A DNA stretch of 64,000 bases from NCBI GenBank assembly GCA_037176845.1, contig JAYKXP010000185.1:1-64000 (forward strand). The letters are read 5' to 3'. Under the pieces are notes generated by a model that ran no database searches, was not told where the DNA came from, and saw only the letters and a list, made by a program, of their open reading frames with translations. Position numbers and translations under genes: made by a program. This stretch comes from Paramarasmius palmivorus (taxonomy: Eukaryota; Basidiomycota; Agaricomycetes; Agaricales; Marasmiaceae). Shown piece by piece: positions 58,085 to 64,000 of the stretch. Position 1 is the stretch's first letter; the number at the start of each line of letters is the position of its first letter.

Positions 58085-61000
58085 GTGCTTGGATACAACT
58101 GGCTCTCCCGCTACAATCCGTTGATTGACTGGGCAGAAGGTAGTTTAACTTTCCGGCACCAAGGAAGCACCCAATCTTCAGTGTTGCTCACTGATGTTCC
58201 GGATACACCACTTAAGGTTCCGGAACCTGTCTCTGTTTCGCCATCCTCCGGTGCTCCTCTTCGCCGGAAGACCAAGTCTTCACCTAAACCGGCTTGGCCT
58301 TATGAGCCCATCTACACCCTACCTGAAATCCCTGCTAAACCTCAACCTATCACGCTCGTTTCCGCTGGAGCTTTCCTCCGTGCATGTAACGAAGCAGGAT
58401 CAAAGCAGTACTGCCTCTATGCAAATAATCCGGACATGCAAGAGGTAGCAGGTAGATCCGGTGACGTTGAACCTCCAGACCTAGGTTCCGTTCCGGAAGT
58501 TTATCATGAGTACGCATCAGTCTTTAACGAAGACCTTTCCTGGGAGCTAGCTCCGCATAGGGACTATGATCTTAAGATCGAGCTCGAAGAAGGCACGTCA
58601 CCGCCTCTTGGACGCATTTATCCCTTATCGGAAGCTGAGCTCAAGGCTCTTCAAGATTTCTTGGATGAGAATCTACGCAGTGGATTCATCACCGCATCCG
58701 GTTCACCGTTTGGAGCCCCCGTACTCTTCGTCAAGAAGAAGAGTGGTGCTCTCCGGTTGTGTGTGGACTTCCGTGGTCTTAACAAGATCACGAAGAAGGA
58801 TCGTTACCCTCTTCCTTTGATCTCCGATCTTCTCGATGCTCCGAGTAAGGCAAAGATTTACACCAAGCTCGACCTCCGTCACGCTTATCACCTAGTTCGC
58901 ATCGCAGAAGGTGATGAGTGGAAGACCGCGTTTAGGACCCGTTACAGTTCTTACCAATGGAACGTTATTCCGGAAGGACTTACCAATGCTCCTGCTGCTT
59001 TCCAACGCTTCGTTAACTCCATTTTCGCAGACCTCCTGGATGTCTGTGTTGTTGTCTACCTAGATGACATCCTTATCTATTCGGAGAATGAAGCAGAGCA
59101 TGAGAGTCACGTTAAGGAAGTCCTCCGACGTCTCAAGAAGCATGGCCTTTTCTGCAACCCGAAGAAGTGCGAGTTCCATGTCTCCGAGTGCGAGTTCCTT
59201 GGCTATATCCTTTCACCCAGCGGCTTCCGAATGGCGGAAGACAAGATCAAAGCTATCATCGATTGGCCTGTTCCGCGGAAGGTCAAGGACATTCAGTCTT
59301 TCCTTGGCTTCTGTAACTTCTACCGACGTTTCATTTACGGGTACAGTGATATCACTATTCCACTCACTCGTCTTACCCGGAAGGACGTCAAATGGAACTG
59401 GTCATCGGAAGCTCAGACAGCCTTTGAATCGTTGAAAGAAGCTTTTACCAGAGCTCCTGTTCTTACGCATTGGGAACCAGATCGACAGATCACCGTGGAA
59501 ACTGATGCATCCGACTACGCTATTGCCGCTATCCTTTCTATTACCCTCGAGGATGGAGAAATCCATCCTGTTGCCTTCCTCTCACGTACCCTTTCCGGAT
59601 CGGAACTTAACTACGACACGCACGACAAGGAATTGCTTGCTATCTTTGAAGCATTCAAGACCTGGCGTCATTACCTAGAGGGCGCATCGTCACCTATTGA
59701 TGTGGTTACGGACCACAAGAACTTGGAATATTTTTCTACTACCAAGATTCTTACTCGCCGACAAGTCCGTTGGTCAGAGTACCTTTCCGCATTCAACATG
59801 GTAATCCGATTCCGACCAGGCAAATTAGGGGCGAAACCAGACGCTTTAACTAGACGATGGGACGTCTACCCTAAAGAGGGGGATACCGGCTACGCAGCAG
59901 TTAACCCACAAAATTTTCGACCCATTTTCACTGAAGAACAACTCATCGCGTCCCTCCGAGCAACGTATCTTGAGGAACCTGTGCTCCACGCAAGTATCCT
60001 TATGGACGCTGAGAAACTTCATTCCGACATTCGTTCAGCACTTTCCTCCGACCCGGAAGCAGTTGCAGGCATGAATCACGCTCAGTCTGGACATCATCGT
60101 TGGTCCGTTGACGAATCTGGCCTCCTTAGGTTAGATGAACACGTTTATGTTCCCGCAGTTGACGATCTCCGACTTCAAGTTCTCAAACATCATCATGATC
60201 ACATCCTTGCCGGTCATTTCGGGCAAAATCGTACTCTTAGTCTGATCCGAAGGCATTATACTTGGCCTAAGATCCGAGAGTTCGTCAAGGATTATGTGCG
60301 TTCATGTCCTGATTGCGGAAGGAACAAGTCGCGTAGACATCGACCTTATGGCCTGCTTAAACCCCTTCCTGTTCCACTACGCCCTTGGGATTCCATCTCC
60401 ATTGATTTTATTGAACAACTTCCAGATTCCAATGGGTTCACTTCCATTATGGTCGTTGTGGATCGTGCCTCCAAACAAGCCATCTTCATTCCTCTTCCGA
60501 AAAAGATTCCCTCCGATGAACTCGCTAGGTTATTCGTTATTCACATCTTTGCCAAGCATGGTGTTCCGAACCATGTCACCTCCGATAGAGGTTCCGAGTT
60601 CATATCTTCCTTCTCCCGTAGCCTTGGGCAGGCACTTAACATGAAGTTGCATTTCACTTCCAGATACCACCCGGAAGCTGATGGCCAAACGGAACGCGCT
60701 AACCAGACTCTAGAACAATACCTCCGGATGTACTGCACCTATCAACAGGACAACTGGGATGTATTGCTTCTGCTCGCAGAGTTCGCATATAACAACTCTC
60801 CGAACGCTTCTACTGGAATATCGCCGTTCTTTGCTAACAAAGGCTATCATCCAAACATTACAGTGCATCCGGAAGTAGATCTTGCTTCCGAGAAAGCACA
60901 CAACTACGTCATGAACCTTGATGAAGTTCATCAGTTCCTCCAGGACGAAATCAGGGCTGCTCAAGATGCATACAAGGCTTCCGCAGACAATCGTCGCATC

Positions 61001-61504
61001 CCTGCTCCGGACTTTAAGGTTGGTCAGAATGTGTATATCCTTGCTAAACATATCAAGACCACACGTCCGACGAAGAAGCTTGCAGAGAAGTATCTTGGAC
61101 CATTTCCTATCATTTCGCAACCCTCTTCCAATGCTTTCACTATCAAACTTCCTACATATCTTTCTGGTGTTCATCCTGTTTTCCATGTTTCCCAGCTAGA
61201 ACCTCACCACCCTTCCGAGATTCCGAATCGCACACTTACTCCCCCTCCTCCGGTGGAAATCGATGATGAAGGCGAAGAACATTTCGAAATCGCTGAAATC
61301 TTAGATTCGAAGCTGGATCGGAGGTACAAGAGGTGTCCTTTACGGTACTACGTCCGATGGGCTGGTTATGAGGGGACGGCTGAGGAATTCGACTGGGTAG
61401 CAGCCGATGATGTGAATGCTCCTGAGGCTGTTGGTGACTTCCATGCGAAGCCCAGCAACAAAGACAAACCTGGTCCTCTTTCCAAAGTTCGTTCCTCCAG
61501 TTAG
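58085..61504 (+). CDS. pol: Chromovirus B reverse transcriptase, RNase H, integrase, chromodomain
   Basis: 1139 codons without interruption, entering within the protease-RT linker (LGYNWLSRYNP). RT palm with YLDD at 59057-59068, RNase H ([15 protein letters not shown] near 59500), the HH-CC integrase zinc motif (about 60190-60320), DDE core (SIDFIEQL near 60405, TSDRGSEF near 60580, GQTER near 60685, the last two 35 residues apart), a GPF/Y-like module (about 61030-61200) and a chromodomain (EIAEILDSK to RYYVRWAGYEG, about 61285-61420). All catalytic residues seen are present. No local start codon context is evident, so it needs the upstream frames that are now broken. Chromodomains direct integration to marked chromatin in related elements. 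Confidence 0.95.
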   Translation: MLGYNWLSRYNPLIDWAEGSLTFRHQGSTQSSVLLTDVPDTPLKVPEPVSVSPSSGAPLRRKTKSSPKPAWPYEPIYTLPEIPAKPQPITLVSAGAFLRACNEAGSKQYCLYANNPDMQEVAGRSGDVEPPDLGSVPEVYHEYASVFNEDLSWELAPHRDYDLKIELEEGTSPPLGRIYPLSEAELKALQDFLDENLRSGFITASGSPFGAPVLFVKKKSGALRLCVDFRGLNKITKKDRYPLPLISDLLDAPSKAKIYTKLDLRHAYHLVRIAEGDEWKTAFRTRYSSYQWNVIPEGLTNAPAAFQRFVNSIFADLLDVCVVVYLDDILIYSENEAEHESHVKEVLRRLKKHGLFCNPKKCEFHVSECEFLGYILSPSGFRMAEDKIKAIIDWPVPRKVKDIQSFLGFCNFYRRFIYGYSDITIPLTRLTRKDVKWNWSSEAQTAFESLKEAFTRAPVLTHWEPDRQITVETDASDYAIAAILSITLEDGEIHPVAFLSRTLSGSELNYDTHDKELLAIFEAFKTWRHYLEGASSPIDVVTDHKNLEYFSTTKILTRRQVRWSEYLSAFNMVIRFRPGKLGAKPDALTRRWDVYPKEGDTGYAAVNPQNFRPIFTEEQLIASLRATYLEEPVLHASILMDAEKLHSDIRSALSSDPEAVAGMNHAQSGHHRWSVDESGLLRLDEHVYVPAVDDLRLQVLKHHHDHILAGHFGQNRTLSLIRRHYTWPKIREFVKDYVRSCPDCGRNKSRRHRPYGLLKPLPVPLRPWDSISIDFIEQLPDSNGFTSIMVVVDRASKQAIFIPLPKKIPSDELARLFVIHIFAKHGVPNHVTSDRGSEFISSFSRSLGQALNMKLHFTSRYHPEADGQTERANQTLEQYLRMYCTYQQDNWDVLLLLAEFAYNNSPNASTGISPFFANKGYHPNITVHPEVDLASEKAHNYVMNLDEVHQFLQDEIRAAQDAYKASADNRRIPAPDFKVGQNVYILAKHIKTTRPTKKLAEKYLGPFPIISQPSSNAFTIKLPTYLSGVHPVFHVSQLEPHHPSEIPNRTLTPPPPVEIDDEGEEHFEIAEILDSKLDRRYKRCPLRYYVRWAGYEGTAEEFDWVAADDVNAPEAVGDFHAKPSNKDKPGPLSKVRSSS

Positions 61505-61710
61505 TTTCAACTTCCAGAAATATTCTGTTCACTTATATCTCTTCCGAAATTCTTATTTCACTTCCGTTCACACTTATACTTTCAAGAAACTTTTTATATT
61601 TACAAGTCCTTTCTTCCGACCATCCACTACATCTGGTGCGTATTGTATGTGTCCGTGACTCTATGTACAACAAAAAAGGCAAGAAACGAAGAAGTCCCAA
61701 GAGCCGCTAT

Positions 61711-63401
61711 CTACTCCTCCGCTCCGGCATCCTCTCCCTCCTTTTCACCCTCCGCGTCCTTGTCAATGTCCATATCCTCCGTCTCCTTGGCTTTGTCCTT
61801 CTCTCCCTCCGGTTCCTTATCCTCCTCCGGTCGACCTCCTGATCCGCTTGCCTCTTGCGCACTTCCCTCCGGAACAAAGTCTCCATTTGCCTGCCTCCGG
61901 AGACCCAATGCAGCCTTCACTCCGTTCAAAAGCTGAATCACAAGGGCTTCCAGCCGGAGGTTGCTATCAAGTAGCTCTTGATTGCTCCGGAGAAGTTGAG
62001 CGTTCTGCTCCTCCAGTTTCTCGATCCGAGCACCGAGACTTCCGAAGCTCACGCCCAGAGCATATCGATCCTGCGAGGAATTTGAAGTTCCTTCCTCCAC
62101 TGGTTCCGGTCGTCTGGGTCTACGGGTGCGCTTCTTCTTGACCTCCGGAGACGCAGTAGTATCACCAGCCTGGCTTCCAGGATTCGAATCAGGAACTATT
62201 GCTGCCGACTTTGGGGTGACCTTGACGCCAAAGGAGCATTTAGACTTGCGGAGGTGGCATCCCTGACATCCGGTGACACCCTTCTTGACAGCATCCGGGT
62301 TCGGAGCGTAACACTCCTTATTGTGATCGATGCATTCGGAGCACCCTTTGCCGGAAGCAACGCGTTTGTATCTGTGGTCGTTCCAGTCGACTGAGATCTC
62401 GGAGTCGTCCGAATCGAAGACAACTTCTGGACGGTTTTCTAAAGCCTTCTCGAAGGCAGTTTTCTCCGAAGCCTTGCCTCCGGTGCGACGTTTCTATAGA
62501 GAAGCATTAGGACAAGTTCAGTCTTCCGAAAGAAACGTACCTTGGGTTCCTTCGGAGGCTCCACGAATTGAATATCGTCATCCTCCGCCTCTGCAGCCTT
62601 TCGCTTGCTTTTCCCCTTCTTCGAAGTACCTGCCTCCGATGACTTGTCCTCGGAAGCACGGAAGGAAGAGGCCTTAGAGGCTGCTTCCGCCCTCCGTTTC
62701 TCCTGAGCCACCTTCCGCGACTTCTCGGCCCTCTCCTGGATTTCCTCTATGGTCGGAGGTGCACGTTGTTGTTGCTGCTGCTCTTCCTCCCTCCGTTTCG
62801 CAGCCCTAGCCCAGATCTCATCCTCCTTCTTCTTTCTCTCTGCCGCCTCTTTCTCCTTCCGGATCCTCTTCTCCTCCTCCTTCTTCTCCCGCTCTTCCTC
62901 TTCCCTCTTTTTCTTCTCCTCCTGCTTCCGGCGTTCCTCTGCCTCCGCAGCCCGCTTCCTAGCCTCTTCAAACCATCCCTTCATCCGAGTGTCCTCCGCT
63001 TCCTCATAGGCTGACATCCAGACATGCCATGCTCACAGCGCCGCTGGACGACTTGCTCGTTGTGTCTTCCTCTCCCGGTTCCGCGCCCGGACCTCGCAAC
63101 ATTGAACTTGGTAATCTTGCAGACCTGCTGCATTCTGGTCTTCAATTTTCACAATGTCGTCCTCATTCGCGTCGTCCGGAACCTCCTCCATTTCAAACTT
63201 CGGAGGAAGCGCTTCATCGTCGTCAACGGAGGCAGGGAAAGGTGGTCGTTGCCGAGGATAGACCTCCGGCATCAATGAAATGACCTCCGGATCGATATAC
63301 GTCCGGGAGGCGTGAGGATAGGTGAAGCCCTCTTCTATGGGCACAGGGGCGGAGGGACGGTCTTCCGGTTTGCTGAATGACAAGTCGTTGCTTCCAGACA
63401 T
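61711..63401 (-). CDS. Antisense Zn2Cys6-like coiled-coil protein of chromovirus B
   Basis: A complete three-exon model: 63401-63125, 63010-62541 and 62493-61711, with GT-AG introns of 114 and 47 nt, giving 509 codons with no stop. The N-terminus is acidic. Exon 2 encodes a long Lys/Glu/Arg helix (about 62980-62800) and a basic KGKSKRK patch. Exon 3 carries C-X2-C-X6-C-X14-C-X2-C-X6-C (about 62345-62230), the Zn2Cys6 spacing of fungal transcription factors except for a long middle loop, then KKKRTRRPRP, a leucine-rich coiled coil (about 62060-61930) and an acidic tail. This is the usual layout of a dimeric nuclear DNA-binding regulator. It lies between pol and the 3' LTR, in reverse orientation, like the gene at 2-638. 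Binding and role are inferred. Confidence 0.82.
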
Positions 63402-63451
63402 TGTTGCAGTTGGTGGGCAGAAAGAGGGGACTTCGTCAAAAAGTAGTGGTC

Positions 63452-63490
63452 CTTTTATAGTTTCAAAAGTTAACCCGGTTACATCACGTG
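63452..63490 (-). promoter_or_regulatory. Promoter of the antisense gene in chromovirus B
   Basis: The minus strand has an E-box-like CACGTG (63490-63485) and TATAAAAGG (63459-63451) about 50 nt before the ATG at 63401. This gives the antisense gene its own transcription start inside the element. Confidence 0.6.
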
Positions 63491-63600
63491 ATTTCATTTA
63501 AGATTTTCTAGAAACTTTCTATGGATCTTTAGATCTTCATTGTCCTCCGGATTTAGGGATAGCTTGCTTCCGGATATTGTAACTTCCGGTACGGAGCTAA

Positions 63601-63614
63601 GAGGGCGGGTATAC
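63601..63614 (+). other. Polypurine tract of chromovirus B
   Basis: GAGGGCGGG followed by TATAC directly before the 3' LTR; expected plus-strand primer. Confidence 0.5.
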
Positions 63615-64000
63615 TGTCATGACTGTATACTCGGACACTGACATCCGGAGATAACCTTCGTGTCCGGAAGTACCTCGGAAAGCATCAACATGTGTTTCCT
63701 TCATTCCGGAGCTTTCGCCTCATGTTCATATTATCTTTACGGATATATGCCTCATGTCTATACTTGTCGTTTTCCGATTTCTGAATGTTCCCTTATTTAT
63801 ATCATTCCTTTGTTCATGTTCCGTTTAGAGATACTCTGGCACGTACTTGTATATAAGACATAGGGATACAGTTCTGTTAACTCTAACAGAATAATAAACG
63901 TTATCTCTGCCATCTCAGTACTTCCTATATCTTCCTATTCGCTCTCAAGCCGTGGGTCAGTAGGGCTGTTGTGTAGAACTTCAGCAACTGTTACCTTCCG
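63615..64000 (+). repeat. 3' LTR of chromovirus B, cut by the window edge
   Basis: Matches 55231 onward: TGTCATGACTGTATACTCGG, TATATAAG at 63850-63857, TAACAGAATAATA at 63884-63896. About 60 bp are missing at the end. Confidence 0.93.

Larger units (their letters stand above)
55231..64000 (+). mobile_element. Chromovirus B with antisense Zn2Cys6-like gene
   Basis: 5' LTR 55231-55674, self-priming site, decayed gag and protease, intact RT-RNase H-integrase-chromodomain, an antisense intron-containing gene, a purine tract (63601-63609) and a 3' LTR from 63615 that runs past the window edge. Inserted in the SAP-domain gene. TCCGGA palindromes occur about 34 times by eye along the element and are rare elsewhere. 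Confidence 0.95.

Noticed and set aside
62749..63014. Plus-strand hydrophobic frames resembling membrane proteins
   Set aside because: They are the complement of the Lys/Glu/Arg-rich helix of the antisense gene.

Overview
The window looks like a transposon-packed, gene-poor stretch of a basidiomycete (Agaricomycete) genome. The reasons are short introns of about 45-60 nt, chromodomain Ty3/gypsy elements, fungal-type Ty1/copia elements, and remnants of gene families that I recall as expanded in mushroom-forming fungi: a GEN1/XPG-like nuclease, a SAP-domain protein, a Crypton-like tyrosine recombinase, and a many-exon DDE transposase-like family. I see no ordinary housekeeping gene and no confident functional tRNA or rRNA gene.

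Layout. 1-7150: chromovirus A on the minus strand (Gag, -1 frameshifted Pol, 5' LTR), with an oppositely oriented Cys-rich gene beyond pol; its 3' LTR lies off the left edge. 7290-8400: gag-only copia remnant. 8400-14230: non-coding remnants (an inverted repeat with two tRNA-like SINE heads, a TCTAGCTAGA repeat field, LTR relics, a transposase C-terminal fragment). 14233-15929: a 1.7-kb LTR. 17590-18549: coiled-coil pseudogene. 18660-34700: degenerate chromovirus C (minus), interrupted by a full copia element (22737-29082, 5-bp target duplication ATTCC) and by a second copy of the 1.7-kb LTR. 35184-37092: CpG-depleted relative of chromovirus A carrying a TA-flanked MITE. 38668-41070: tyrosine recombinase broken by a solo copia LTR. 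41953-53640: GEN1/XPG-like nuclease gene split by a 9.7-kb terminal-inverted-repeat transposon (42958-52700), whose own transposase gene is split by a hAT-like foldback element (47547-51038, 8-bp duplication AGTTTGCG). 54016-55230: SAP-domain gene cut by chromovirus B (55231 to beyond the right edge).

How the parts work together. Chromoviruses A and B share one design: LTR, a self-complementary priming site, a 27-nt gap, Gag, Pol ending in a chromodomain, then a convergent antisense intron-containing gene encoding a Zn2Cys6-like cluster plus coiled coil, then the 3' LTR. In B this antisense gene is a complete open 509-codon model with its own TATA box, although gag and protease of the same element are decayed. 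Each element is also full of its own palindromic hexamer (CGTACG in A, TCCGGA in B). A retrotransposon-encoded DNA-binding regulator is the most interesting candidate system here.

Limits: all assignments are by reading motifs and recalled family features; no database search or alignment program was run. Counts were made by eye.
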